In this document: in pieces, positions 8,875 through 18,404 of the stretch
Layout: each line of letters opens with the position of its first letter
Position numbering within the stretch: position 1 is the stretch's first letter
Assembly: GCA_018699955.1 (NCBI GenBank)
Contig: JABISG010000103.1
Coordinates: 1-64,000 of the forward strand
From: Planctomycetaceae bacterium
GTDB taxonomy: Bacteria > Planctomycetota > Planctomycetia > Planctomycetales > Planctomycetaceae
Length of the DNA: 64,000 bases
Direction of reading: 5' to 3'
The notes under the pieces: generated by a model
Database searches by the model: none
Told to the model about the DNA's origin: nothing
What the model saw: only the letters and a program-made list of their open reading frames with translations
Translations under genes and position numbers: made by a program

Positions 8875-8967
8875 ACGCTCCAACCGGTGCATCGTTTTTG
8901 CGACGTGAAACCGGACTCACTCGATTTGATTGCGGCATGAAGCGGTGACTGCGACCGGGTTGCCGGC

Positions 8968-9861
8968 TTAAAATTCGCCGACGACTTCGTCACCGGCGCG
9001 GGTTGTCAGCGCTCGCAACACCGCTCGGCTCATGTTCTCGCCGATGAAGCGGGCGCTACCATCGGCCAATGCGATGTGGATGCCACCTTCGTGGGGGCTG
9101 GACATCTGGAAGCGGCGTTCGGCACTGCTCGAGCAGGTGGTTTCCGGCGGATTGATTCCGGCCTGTGCGCATTTGGGGGCGGCTTTCCACCAACGGAGAA
9201 CGCCACGGGCAAAACCTTGACCGCCGCCTCCGCCACCGCCGCCACCCCCACCGCCGGAATTGATCGCACCGCGTGCCCAGCCACCAATTTCAAATGCGAT
9301 CTCGCCGGTCGCAATGGTGTTTGACGTACCGTCGCGAACATCGCGAAAACTCGTCGATGAGAGCGGGTACAGCAGCCCGTCATTCGCTCCGGGAATGGTG
9401 CCGGCGTTTGCTGCGTAATGACTGGGGCCGTATGCGTTGGAAATAAGTCCGTCTTTGGTGTTTGATGGGCAGAGATAGACGGGAAGTTTCTGGATGACGG
9501 TGGCCGCGTTGGCGGCATTGTCGAACCGCAGGTTGAAGTCGTATTGATCGTAGAGCGTCTTCTGTTCGACGAACGGCAGCAGCATCGCCTGCCAGGTCGT
9601 TAACACATCGCCCTTCGACTTGCTGCCGGTCGTTCCCAGGACTCCGAAGGGAAAGACACTGTGTGTCGATTGGTAATTGTGCAGCGCAAGGGCCATCTGC
9701 TTCATGTTGTTCTTGCACGCCGATCGCCGTGCCGCCTCGCGTGCCTGTTGAACGGCGGGCAACAACAGCGCGATCAAGATCGCGATGATCGCGATTACCA
9801 CGAGCAGTTCAATCAACGTAAACGCCGGCCGGCCGCCTGGCTTGCGGGGTACTTGAGTCAA
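8968..9861 (-). CDS. DUF1559 pseudopilin-like protein (planctomycete prepilin family)
   Basis: 297 residues. The N-terminus is a type IV prepilin-type signal (GRPAFTLIELLVVIAIIAIL) with cleavage expected before Phe, then the hallmark AREAARRSACKNNMKQMALALHNY of DUF1559 proteins. The C-terminus carries the family's SSPHEGGIHIALADGSARF motif. Dozens of paralogues exist in planctomycete genomes; they are thought to be surface or pseudopilus components, but the role is not established. An unusual run of 12 glycines (encoded at 9215-9250) interrupts the globular part. There is no neighbouring secretion gene. Confidence 0.9.
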   Translation of the reverse strand: MTQVPRKPGGRPAFTLIELLVVIAIIAILIALLLPAVQQAREAARRSACKNNMKQMALALHNYQSTHSVFPFGVLGTTGSKSKGDVLTTWQAMLLPFVEQKTLYDQYDFNLRFDNAANAATVIQKLPVYLCPSNTKDGLISNAYGPSHYAANAGTIPGANDGLLYPLSSTSFRDVRDGTSNTIATGEIAFEIGGWARGAINSGGGGGGGGGGGGQGFARGVLRWWKAAPKCAQAGINPPETTCSSSAERRFQMSSPHEGGIHIALADGSARFIGENMSRAVLRALTTRAGDEVVGEF

Positions 9862-9939
9862 CGGTCTACCTTAAAATTCGGCAAATAATGAAAAGCTCAG
9901 ATCGACACAGCGGTGAGGTCCGAATGGTCCCGACTGTTT

Positions 9940-10010
9940 GAGCCTGAAGCGCAAGCGAAGGAGCTTGCTGGCATCGCCCCGGAATCATCCTTCGCTTGCG
10001 CTTCAGGCTC
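9940..10010. repeat. Perfect 23-bp inverted repeat with AAGCGCAAGCGAAGG core
   Basis: Arms at 9940-9962 and 9988-10010 are exact reverse complements (core GCCTGAAGCGCAAGCGAAGG) with a 25-base spacer, forming a long hairpin. The same core, slightly diverged, forms the inverted repeat at 31898-31958, so this is a dispersed element. It lies upstream of the DUF1559 gene and beyond the end of the FmdB-like gene. The rest of 9862-10142 shows no gene. Confidence 0.8.
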
Positions 10011-10142
10011 CTATGTGCCGTGTGTTGGACAAGGGCAACCACGCCAAGACCGCCAACGCGGAGACGGCGAACAGTGCATCGTACCGTCGGCGTGGTGAAA
10101 GGCAAGACTGCGGATCGCAGCGAGATGACGCCGCGAGGCGTG

Positions 10143-10364
10143 CTACGGCAGTCGGCAACAGCCTGGACTGCAGGGGGGCGCATTCGATGGCGGGCAACTC
10201 GATGCAATTGGCAGCGAACTGCCGTTGGTATGCGCCGATGGTGCACTGAGGAGCTTGTCCTGATCGCCGGAACCGCATTCGGGGCAAGCAGCCGATTCGC
10301 CATTGCGAATCAACGACTCAAACTGATGGTCACACCGGCAACAACGGAATTCAAAAGTCGGCAT
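10143..10364 (-). CDS. FmdB-like small zinc-ribbon protein
   Basis: 73 residues. The N-terminal zinc ribbon is the FmdB/'CxxC_CxxC_SSSS' type: MPTFEFRCCRCDHQFE, then CPECGSGD, giving two CxxC knuckles. A low-complexity Ser/Pro/Cys tail follows. Proteins of this family have been called putative regulatory proteins without firm function. It begins two bases after the anti-sigma factor stop on the same strand, so it is the third gene of the sigma/anti-sigma operon. Confidence 0.8.
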   Translation of the reverse strand: MPTFEFRCCRCDHQFESLIRNGESAACPECGSGDQDKLLSAPSAHTNGSSLPIASSCPPSNAPPCSPGCCRLP

Positions 10365-10366
10365 AA

Positions 10367-10954
10367 TTAGTATTGTCCAAAACGACGATCAGGAGCGGAT
10401 CGCCCGGTGAGCGAATAAAACAAAGTTAACCGACGGTCTTCGTCGCCCATTGTTCCAGCCTGAATCGTGTTCAGCTTGATCGAACTGCCGCCCCCCCGTA
10501 AACCGACACCGTTTCCCGGTGCCTGTCGTTCGTCGACTGATATCGAATCCACCGACTGCAGTGACTGCAAAATCACCAGATCAGACGGGAGGGGTTCCCC
10601 ATCCAGACGTTGATTCCGTGGTTGCGGCTCGCTGGTAATTGCAATAACCGCCAAACAGGCAGCGGCGATAGCGGCGGCCGGAAGCCAGCGATTCAAACGC
10701 TCGACTCGATCCGCCTCAACCCGTGATTGCACCGACAGGCGGGATTCCACGTTCGGCCAGACACTGTCGTGCAGATTATATGCCGTCGGGGAAGCCGGCT
10801 CCTGCAACATCTGCAAGCTGCCCTTCATGCGGCAACGATATGCCCGGCACTCCGGACAAAGGGCGAGGTGACGCTGCAACTGCACGGCCTCACGCTCATC
10901 AACGTCGCCGCCAACCCAAAGGGCAATTTCTGATCTGGCCCGCGTGCAATTCAT
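10367..10954 (-). CDS. Anti-sigma factor with zinc-finger (zf-HC2-like) domain
   Basis: 195 residues. The N-terminus carries a zf-HC2-like pattern (NCTRARSEIALWVGGDVDEREAVQLQRHL followed by CPEC), with the H-X3-C-X2-C arrangement that binds zinc in ZAS anti-sigma factors. One transmembrane helix follows (about residues 91-106, WLPAAAIAAACLAVIAI), then a periplasmic tail. It should sequester the ECF sigma factor encoded immediately upstream: the two genes overlap by four bases (ATGA, 10951-10954). Confidence 0.85.
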   Translation of the reverse strand: MNCTRARSEIALWVGGDVDEREAVQLQRHLALCPECRAYRCRMKGSLQMLQEPASPTAYNLHDSVWPNVESRLSVQSRVEADRVERLNRWLPAAAIAAACLAVIAITSEPQPRNQRLDGEPLPSDLVILQSLQSVDSISVDERQAPGNGVGLRGGGSSIKLNTIQAGTMGDEDRRLTLFYSLTGRSAPDRRFGQY

Positions 10955-11598
10955 TTGTCACCGTCCATCTTGCCATTTGCCGCCGAACCGGCCGTCCGCT
11001 CCATCCGCCGTGTCCACAATGCCTGAAAGCGGTCTCGTGCCTCCGCCAACCGCCAACGAATTGTCGCCTCTTTTCGATCGAGGATCGCTGCGATCTCCGA
11101 GGTCGTAAATCCCTCAAGATCTCGCAACACAAGGACCGACCGATAGTTCTCCGGTATTTGATCAATCACCGCTCGAACTTCCTGGCTGACATCCAACGCA
11201 GCGCGGGGATCTGCAGTTGCAGGATCGGGCAGTTTATCACCAGCGTGCTCGCTAAACAGCGACCAGCGAATTCTCCGCTTCCGTTTCCGCAGGTAATCGA
11301 GAGTCAGGTTGACGCCGATGCGAAACATCCACGGGCCAAAACGACGCGACGCGTCAAACTGGTCGAGCCGCTGAAAGACCCGCAGAAAAGTCTCCTGCGC
11401 CAAATCGCGCGCCTGCTCAGTGTCGTGTACAAATTGCAGGATCACACGTATCAGGCGTTGTTCGTAACGCAGGACGAGTTCCCCGAACGCATCGCGGTCC
11501 CCGCCGCGCGCTTCTTCCACCAAGCGGGCATCGCCAACCCCCGATCCGGGGCGGACATCCGCCGTAAGCGGTTTGTTAATATCTGTTTGCGACTGCAT
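10951..11598 (-). CDS. ECF-type RNA polymerase sigma factor (RpoE-like)
   Basis: 215 residues. Region 2 is visible as FGELVLRYEQRLIRVILQFVHD, then AQETFLRVFQRLDQFDASRRFGPWMFRIGVNLTLDYLRKRKRR; region 4 as IPENYRSVLVLRDLEGFTTSEIAAILDRKEATIRWRLAEARDRF. It directs transcription of an unknown regulon, most likely including its own operon with the zf-HC2 anti-sigma factor and the FmdB-like protein. The promoter should lie in 11599-11870, shared with the divergent gene at 11871. Confidence 0.9.
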   Translation of the reverse strand: MQSQTDINKPLTADVRPGSGVGDARLVEEARGGDRDAFGELVLRYEQRLIRVILQFVHDTEQARDLAQETFLRVFQRLDQFDASRRFGPWMFRIGVNLTLDYLRKRKRRIRWSLFSEHAGDKLPDPATADPRAALDVSQEVRAVIDQIPENYRSVLVLRDLEGFTTSEIAAILDRKEATIRWRLAEARDRFQALWTRRMERTAGSAANGKMDGDK

Positions 11599-11870
11599 TC
11601 GGTTATGTCATCCTGCAGAGATCACATTCACTCTATTATACGCCGAATGAATCTCTGCTGTTGGACGGCAGCGAGGATTTCCCGGTTTCCCGATGATCCC
11701 GGTTTCCCAGTAAGAAGACCTGCCTATATATTCTACACGAATGGATGCCATTTTCGCGACCGCATTTCTCGCGAAGACACCTCGCGGTCGATGCCCGGCG
11801 TTGAAGTTTTCTTGTGCCCGAATCGATTCGCAATGCTACCATGCGGTTTTGAACCTCGGAGGAAAAAGCC

Positions 11871-12314
11871 ATGCAATCAACTGACGAACAGAAGCCGGTG
11901 ATCGAAGAACAGTACGATCAAATTCTAAAACTGAAGCGACGGCTGTTGGTCGCGACGTGTGTGGCGGCCGTCTCGACAGCTGCATTTCTGGGCATCGCGA
12001 TTCTGTTGGGAGTCACGTATCTGGCGGACGGATCGGGGTCTCGTGTCGGGCGGCGAGAAGCGGAAATGCAGCGGATGGTTGCGCAGCAGGCGCAACAGGC
12101 GCAACAGGTCGCAATGCAGCAGACGATGCGCGCAAACCAACTTGCTCAACAAGTCGCGGCCCAACAACAAACCGGCGTGGCTCAAGACGACATGGGAATG
12201 ATGGGGGCAGGTGGTTCGGCAGCGGGAGATTTTGGGGCGGATGCTTTTGGAGCGGGAAGTTCGATGGCGAATGACGAGGAACCGGTCGTCGCCCCCGTCC
12301 CGTCAACCGAGTAG
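11871..12314 (+). CDS. Small membrane protein with Gln-rich coiled coil
   Basis: 147 residues, no family recognised. A charged N-terminus (DQILKLKRR) precedes one transmembrane helix (about residues 26-51), then a Gln/Ala/Met-rich helical stretch (QQAQQAQQVAMQQTMRANQL) and a Gly/Ala/Asp-rich tail. GGAGG lies eight bases before the ATG, so it is very probably translated. It is divergent from the sigma-factor operon and could belong to its regulon. Confidence 0.7.
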   Translation: MQSTDEQKPVIEEQYDQILKLKRRLLVATCVAAVSTAAFLGIAILLGVTYLADGSGSRVGRREAEMQRMVAQQAQQAQQVAMQQTMRANQLAQQVAAQQQTGVAQDDMGMMGAGGSAAGDFGADAFGAGSSMANDEEPVVAPVPSTE

Positions 12315-12396
12315 CCATCACTACCGGGTCACTGGTTGTGGAAACAACGACTGGCCTTGCATGATCGGTACAGGGCCAACTCCGCTTCCCCAGCCG

Positions 12397-15300
12397 TCAT
12401 TTCTCCACCAGTCCACGCTCAAACAACCATGCATCGGCCGGCACCAGTTCATCGACGACGGCGTCGAAGCGGGACCGCTGTTCGTCGATATCCACCACCT
12501 TCGAGGATTCCGTCCATTTCGTGAGATCCGCTTCAACCACTCCGGCCGCTTCGGCACAGGCTCCCAGCATACTGGCAGCCAGCTTTTGAAACTCTTCCTG
12601 TTTGGGATGATCACTGCCGCGCGTCGCGGCAAGAAAGGCCGCCAGTCCGGCTACGGGGAGTGCCGCTGTCTGTTCCAGCCCGACGCGTCTTACAAAGGCG
12701 GCCGCGAGTGGAACCGCGCTGCTGACCGGAACGTGGACCCGGTACAGCAGCCAGACGGCCTGTGCCAGATACTGCACAGACTCCGGCGATTCCTCGCTGC
12801 CCAAATTCCGCAGCACGGTGACCAGATCGGGCCACGCTCGCACTCCGCCCAGTATCCGCGCGGCTTCGCGATTCAGTTCGATCTTACGCGCCTTGTCCCC
12901 CGTTTGTCCCGCCGCCCAGGCCATGTTGGCCAGCGTGGCCGCCTTGCCCTGCACGTTGCCGATCTGCTCCTGCAGTGCCAGCGACTGCTGCCACAACTCC
13001 AGCGCACGCGGCACGTCCCCCTGCTGCGCGATCACACCCGCCATCTGATGCAGCGTGGCCGCCTTGCCCTGGACGTCGCCGATCTGCTCCAGCAGTGCCA
13101 GCGACTGCTGCCACAACTCCAGCGCGCGCGGCACGTCCCCCTGCTGGGCGATCACACCGGCCATGTTATGCAGCGTGGCCGCCTTACCCCGTACGTCGCC
13201 GATCTGCTCCTTCAGTTCCAGCGACTGCTGCCACAACTCCAGCGCACGCGGCACGTCCCCCTGCTGCGCGATCACACCCGCCATGTTATGCAGCGTGGCC
13301 GCCTTGCCCTGCACGTCGCCGATCTGCTCTTCAATATCCAGCGACTGCTGCCACAACTCCAGCGCACGCGGCACGTCACCCAGTGTCCGCAGCAGCCCTG
13401 CCAGGTTATGGAGGATCGCGCTGTATTCCTTGATGACTGATTCCGGCGTATTGTCGCCGATCGTGGGACACAGTTCCCGCGCCCGTTCAAAATGCGCGAG
13501 CGCCTCGCCGGTCTCTCCCAGCACTTCCTCGGCGCGGGCGAGACTGTGCAGCACGCGATAGTCTTCGCAGACTGCCAACGTGGTTTTGGCCAGGTCGCGG
13601 GCTTCGGCGAAACGTACCCGGCCGAGGAGACGGTTCGAGAGGGCAGTGGCAATCGGAACGGCGACGCCGCACTCCGCGCACTCTAGTCCCAGCCGGTGAA
13701 CCTCCAGGGCGCGGTCCCATTCCGGTTGGTCGGTCGATTCCCACCATTGCGCAAACAGGTGACGCGCGGCGCGGTGGCTGGCGGCCTGCCGCGCGGCCGC
13801 GTCGATTTCCGCTTCCAGCAATGGACCGAGGATCGCCGACACGTGGTAGTGCGGCGGGTCGGCCGCGCGAATGGTGCCTGCTTCCAGCAGTCCCAAACGA
13901 GCCGCCTTCGTCAGGTGCGGTTCCAGTTCGTCGAAGCCGGTAATCGCCGTCACCGCGTCGCGGTCCACCGGCAGCCGGCAAACCGACAACAGAGCCAGCA
14001 GCCGGCGGCACTCCGGGGATTGCTGGTCCAACAGTTGCTGTAGCAACGTCTGCTCGCGGAATTCGGCCGCCTGCTGCTGCAGTGCGTCGAACACTTTCGT
14101 CGAGTCAACCTCCTCGTCTTTCAGCACGCGATCCAGCCATTCGAGCAGCCGGGGATTCCCCGCCGCCAGTTCCTGTGCGCGTTCGCGTGACTCTGGCTGA
14201 ACGTTTTCGGCCGACTGTTCGGCGTCGAGCCGTCGCTGTTTCTTGGAAACGTCGGTCGCATCCATACTTTGCAGCGACTCCGTAAACAACTTCGCGGCAG
14301 TCTCCGGCAGCGCCAGCGCGTAACGGCAGGTAACGATGACCCGGCTGCCGACTGGTGAATCGCCCGCAGCAGTGCGTCGAGTACATTGAGCGCGGCCGGT
14401 TTCAGGATCGCCCGTCCCTGTTCATCAACCTGCACGGGTTTTCCCGCATCCTGTTCCACGTTCTGCTCGAAGTCGTCGAACACGAACAGCACCGGCTCGT
14501 TGTCGAATTCCGAATCGAGCAACTTCCGCAGCCGCTGATGGAGCGAGAGTGACGCCTCGTTGAGCAGCGCCGCCGCCTCGGCGTCGGCCGTCTGTTCGTT
14601 GACGCAGGAAAGCAGCCGCGCTTCATCCAGCGGGCCGACGCAGACGACGCGCCGCTGATGCGATGGCCGCATCCGCTGGCAGAGCCGGGCGGCCAGACTG
14701 CTCTTGCCCAGCCCTCCCATGCCGGTGAGGATCACGCCGTCGTGGTACTCCACAGCGGACTGCCGGCTGCGGAGTACCTTCAGACAGCGCTGCAGCGGCC
14801 GACGACGGCCGACGAAATCGGATGCGGAACAGACTCCGGTTTGTCCCGCGTCCAGAAACTCCTTCTGTGCTGCGCGGATCTTTATCTTCTCACGTTTCTT
14901 AGTCATCACCGGCGTGACCAGATCGCCGACGTCGGTCGCATCGGCAAACAGCCGCAGCAGATGCCAGTCCGGCACGTTCTTTTCCAGCAGTTGCGCTCGA
15001 GCCGAACAGACCGCCTCGTCGATTCGGTTCCCGATCGCCAACTGGTGATACAGGATTCCTGCCGCCAGGCTGGCGGCGATGTCCCCCACCGGCAGCGCCC
15101 AGCCGAGCACCGCCGGTGCTCCCTTGCTGACAAGCGCTTCACAGAACGACGGCAGCAACCCGTCATCGGCCGCCTGCCCCGTTTTACAGCCGGAGAGAAA
15201 CACCAGCCGGGGCCAATGCTGCACCGCCTTGGCAATCATCTCGGCAGTGGCGTACTCGTGGCCGCCCGTCTCCTGCTCGACGATGAACACCGGCACGTCA

Positions 15301-15923
15301 CCCAGGACGTCGGCGTGGCCGCTGAGGTGCAGAACGTCAAAGTAGTTTGGGCCGAACTCTTCCACCCGTTCCTGCAGACCGATCAGACTGCCACTCTCTT
15401 CGACGACCAATTCAATCGGCTGCTTCGATGTCGCCGCCAACAGAATCGCCTCTTCCCCATCATATTCCAGCACCGGTTTGACGTCGTCCGGCGAGCAGGC
15501 CATCATCAGGATTCTCAGCGGGCGGTTCGCCGGGGTGACTTCGTCGCGGCAGGAATCGCGCACGCGGCGAACGGGAGTCAGCGGCGGATGTAACGTTCCA
15601 CTCAGATAACGCCCGCCGTCATGCATCAGTTCCCACGGCAAGCCGCGCAGCCGTTCTTCGACATCGATGTGTAACGCGTGGCCGTTCGAGTTTTCCAACG
15701 CGCCGGCTAACCAGCGTTCCGCCGGCCCATCGAGCCATTGGTACAACCGCTCGCCGACCGGCTGCAGATCGACACCGGTCCGGCGGTAGTGTTCCGCGAC
15801 GAACTCGATCAGTGCCGCAATGTCGGCAGTGACAAGTTGGCGTTGGGCCTGCGGTGTTTTCGCGTCCCCGTCGAACAGCCTCAGCGATGTGTCCCCGAAG
15901 GCGTCAAAACGCAACACTTTCAT
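12397..15923 (-). pseudogene. CHAT protease-STAND NTPase-TPR protein, interrupted by a one-base frameshift
   Basis: Reads as one about 1,175-residue protein in two frames. Part one (15923 to about 14350) has a CHAT caspase-like domain with the dyad His203 (LHLSGHAD) and Cys246 (FLSGCKTG), then a STAND/NB-ARC-type NTPase with Walker A GMGGLGKS (401-408) and Walker B VLFVFDDF (478-485). Around 14340-14352 the frame shifts: the STAND continuation (VIVTCRYALALPETAAKLF) resumes in the next frame, as a one-base deletion would cause. Part two carries a winged-helix-like stretch and TPR repeats, four of them nearly identical, and a C-terminal region to 12397. ATG 15923 has a good AGGAG. CHAT proteases sit in bacterial immune and cell-death systems. 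Either a real mutation or a sequencing error. Confidence 0.82.
12921..13400 (-). repeat. Four near-identical 120-bp tandem repeats encoding TPR units
   Basis: Anchor sequences recur at exact 120-base steps (for example CAGCGACTGCTGCCACAACT at 12979, 13099, 13219 and 13339). Each unit encodes a 40-residue TPR-like helix pair whose core is RALELWQQSLxLxEQIGDV then GKAATLHxMAGVIAQQGDVP. Differences between copies are few and partly synonymous, implying recent duplication or gene conversion. Confidence 0.9.
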
Positions 15924-16488
15924 GTGTCACTCCTCGAATGTTCATCTCTGTACATCCTGAGGATGACGCGATTCGCCCTGAATTTCCAGCACGAATTCGA
16001 GAAATGCAACTGACGGAGGGTCTGCCCCCTGCGCGCTCATCCGTCACACGGTCGTTTCGTCCTCGAACAACGGCCGGCCGCAGTCCAGATTGCAGCGTCG
16101 GGTGAGTTCATGCGGTCAACCCCTTTGGAGCAGCTACGCCCCGAGACGCTTTCGATTGGCGTAGGTGAGCTCGTGCTAGCGGTGCGGCAGTTGCTCCGCC
16201 AACCGAGTAACCGTCGACAACAGCCCTCAGAACAACTCCTGTTCCACACGGCCTTCGGGCAGCATGTTCATCGTGCGGTCGTTGAGAGTTGTCTTCGTCG
16301 TGGAATTGTGGCCCAACCGAAGTTCTTACCGCCGATAGTTGCGAAGTACCAACTCCTCGCCGAGAATGTCCTTGTCGCTATTCTCGGCAGCCGATTGCCT
16401 GCTTGTGAAACCCAGGGTGGCTCCGAGAGGTAAGAGTGCAAAACAGTTGCCTTTCGTTCATTTCGCCGCGAGATGGAGAAAACTGCCG
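15924..16488. other. 565-base intergenic region, divergent promoters expected
   Basis: Lies between the divergent CHAT gene and the redoxin/monooxygenase gene. No complete gene is supported. A minus-strand stretch (about 16227-16440) has protein-like composition but contains an internal TAA at 16326-16328, so at most it is a decayed remnant. The frame of the next gene stays open back to 16339, without a credible start there. Confidence 0.4.
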
Positions 16489-18315
16489 ATGAAGTCGTTG
16501 TTTTCGTGTGCCGCCTGTTTGTCGATTGCCGTCGTGTTTTGTGCTTGGCAGGTCTCGGCAAAGGATCAGCCTAAGCCGGTGAAGGTGGATCAGCCGGCGA
16601 CTTCCACCAAGGCGGCAGTTAAAAAAAAGAAGTCGGTTATCGGCCGCCACATGCCGAATTTCATTCGACCCAGCTCAGCCGGCAAAGAGGTGGCCTTGTC
16701 CGATTTCGGCGACGCCAAACTGGTCGTCGTGATTTTCATGGGGACGGAATGCCCGATCGGCAACGCCTATGTCCCCGACCTGGTCGCCCTGCAACAGCGT
16801 TATCCGGACAAGCAGGTGCAGGTGATCGGTATCAATTCGGTACTGTCCGACTCGGCCGGGACGGTTGCCAGGTACGTGAAGGAATTCAAGATCGACTTCC
16901 CGGTGCTGATCGACAACGATCAAACGATCGCCGACCGATTCGGCGCACAGCGCACGCCCGAAATATTCGTACTCGACGGCCAACGCAAGATTCGCTATCG
17001 CGGCCGCATCGACGATCGCTTCGGTTATATCTACAAACGCGAAGAGTCGCGACGGCAGGAGTTGGAAGAAGCGCTGAAGGAATTGCTCGCAGGGAAAGAT
17101 GTTTCGGTCCCGGAAACCGAGCCGGTGGGCTGCCTCATCACTCGCAAGAAACGGCTCGCCGAAACGGGCAAGGTCACGTTTGCCAAGCACGTTGCCGGCA
17201 TTCTTCTCGACCGATGCGCGAATTGCCATCATCCGGGAACGGCGGCTCCCTTTTCACTGTTGAGTTACAAGGACGCCCGGAACTGGTCGGAGATGATTAA
17301 GGAAACCATCGTCCAACGCCGCATGCCGCCGTGGAATGCCGATCCGCGTTACGGTCACTTCAGCAACGATTTACGCATGACGGATCAAGAGATCGACACC
17401 GTGGTCGCCTGGATCGATAACGGCTCGCCGTTGGGAGACAAAAAGGATCTGCCGAAGCCGCGAGAATTTGCCGACGGTTGGACCATTGGGAAACCCGACA
17501 GGGTCTTCAAGATGCCGCGGGAGTACACCGTACCTGCGACCGGCACCGTCAAGTATCAATACTTCGTCACGCCGACGAACTTCAAGGAAGACATGTGGAT
17601 CCAAGCCGCCGAAGCGCGGCCGGGTAACCATGCAGTCGTGCATCATATTATTGCCTACTACCGCGATCCGAAGTCGGCACGCAAGCGTGGTCTGCCGGCG
17701 ATTGTCGGCACCGCACCCGGCGAAGAGCCGATGATCTGGCCAAAAGGAATTGGAATCAAGGTTCCCGCCGGTTCGGAAATCGTGTGGCAACTCCACTACA
17801 CACCGACCGGAAAAGTGGAGAAGGATCGGTCAGAAGTCGGTTTGATCTTCTGCAAGGAACCGCCAAGACGCGTTGCCCGGTCCAGGGCTGCGCTCAATTT
17901 TCGCTTTCGCATTCCGGCGGGTGCAGACCATCACCAGGTCGTATCCAGTACGCGATTCTCCAAGGATGCCGAACTGTTATCGTTGATGCCGCACATGCAT
18001 CTGCGGGGAAAAGACTTTCGTTATACGGCACATTACCCCGACGGCAGCAACGAAATTCTGCTGAACGTTCCCAGTTACGATTTCAATTGGCAACACCGCT
18101 ACCGCTTCGACAAGCCTCATCACGTTCCCAAGGGAACGAAGATCGAATGCGTGGCCCACTTCGACAACTCGAACGGAAACCCCGCGAATCCCGACGCAAC
18201 AAAACCGGTGCGCTGGGGAGACCAGACCTGGGAAGAGATGATGATCGGCTTCATCAACTACATCGACGCGCCTCCGAAAGAGACGCCAGCCGCCGACAGT
18301 AGTGCGAGCGAGTAG
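16489..18315 (+). CDS. Secreted redoxin-haem-copper type II monooxygenase fusion
   Basis: 608 residues. Signal peptide (about 1-24); AhpC/TSA-like redoxin domain (about 50-200) with a single peroxidatic-type Cys88 in GTECPIGN; a haem-binding region with CANCH at 243-247 and the following MPPW(N) motif; then a copper type II ascorbate-dependent monooxygenase-like region (about 340-600) with candidate copper ligands HH at 385-386, H436 (WQLHYTPTG) and H502/H504 (MPHMHLRG). The architecture occurs in planctomycetes and related bacteria; the substrate is unknown. ATG 16489 gives the signal peptide. A perfect hairpin terminator follows at 18343. Confidence 0.85.
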   Translation: MKSLFSCAACLSIAVVFCAWQVSAKDQPKPVKVDQPATSTKAAVKKKKSVIGRHMPNFIRPSSAGKEVALSDFGDAKLVVVIFMGTECPIGNAYVPDLVALQQRYPDKQVQVIGINSVLSDSAGTVARYVKEFKIDFPVLIDNDQTIADRFGAQRTPEIFVLDGQRKIRYRGRIDDRFGYIYKREESRRQELEEALKELLAGKDVSVPETEPVGCLITRKKRLAETGKVTFAKHVAGILLDRCANCHHPGTAAPFSLLSYKDARNWSEMIKETIVQRRMPPWNADPRYGHFSNDLRMTDQEIDTVVAWIDNGSPLGDKKDLPKPREFADGWTIGKPDRVFKMPREYTVPATGTVKYQYFVTPTNFKEDMWIQAAEARPGNHAVVHHIIAYYRDPKSARKRGLPAIVGTAPGEEPMIWPKGIGIKVPAGSEIVWQLHYTPTGKVEKDRSEVGLIFCKEPPRRVARSRAALNFRFRIPAGADHHQVVSSTRFSKDAELLSLMPHMHLRGKDFRYTAHYPDGSNEILLNVPSYDFNWQHRYRFDKPHHVPKGTKIECVAHFDNSNGNPANPDATKPVRWGDQTWEEMMIGFINYIDAPPKETPAADSSASE

Positions 18316-18342
18316 GCCAAACGAATCAAGTCCCCAATGAAC

Positions 18343-18374
18343 GAAGCCCGGCTCTTTCCGAAGAGCCGGGCTTC
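18343..18374. terminator. Bidirectional stem-loop terminator
   Basis: A perfect 14-bp stem (GAAGCCCGGCTCTT, loop TCCG, then AAGAGCCGGGCTTC) lies between the convergent genes ending at 18315 (plus) and 18405 (minus). There is no long U-tract, but position and perfection support termination for both. Confidence 0.75.
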
Positions 18375-18404
18375 TGAGTTCGGTTTGTCGATCAACCAGG
18401 AACA

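Noticed and set aside
10723-11901. A 392-codon plus-strand open frame
   Set aside because: Antisense to clear anti-sigma and ECF sigma genes with intact motifs; no ribosome-binding site or family.
12211-13440. A 409-codon plus-strand open frame
   Set aside because: It lies antisense to the TPR half of the CHAT gene and repeats with it every 120 bases; it is created by the GC-rich repeats and has no motif.
16227-16440. Possible decayed minus-strand gene
   Set aside because: Composition is protein-like, but there is an internal TAA at 16326-16328 and no family could be named; kept only as a note in the intergenic entry.
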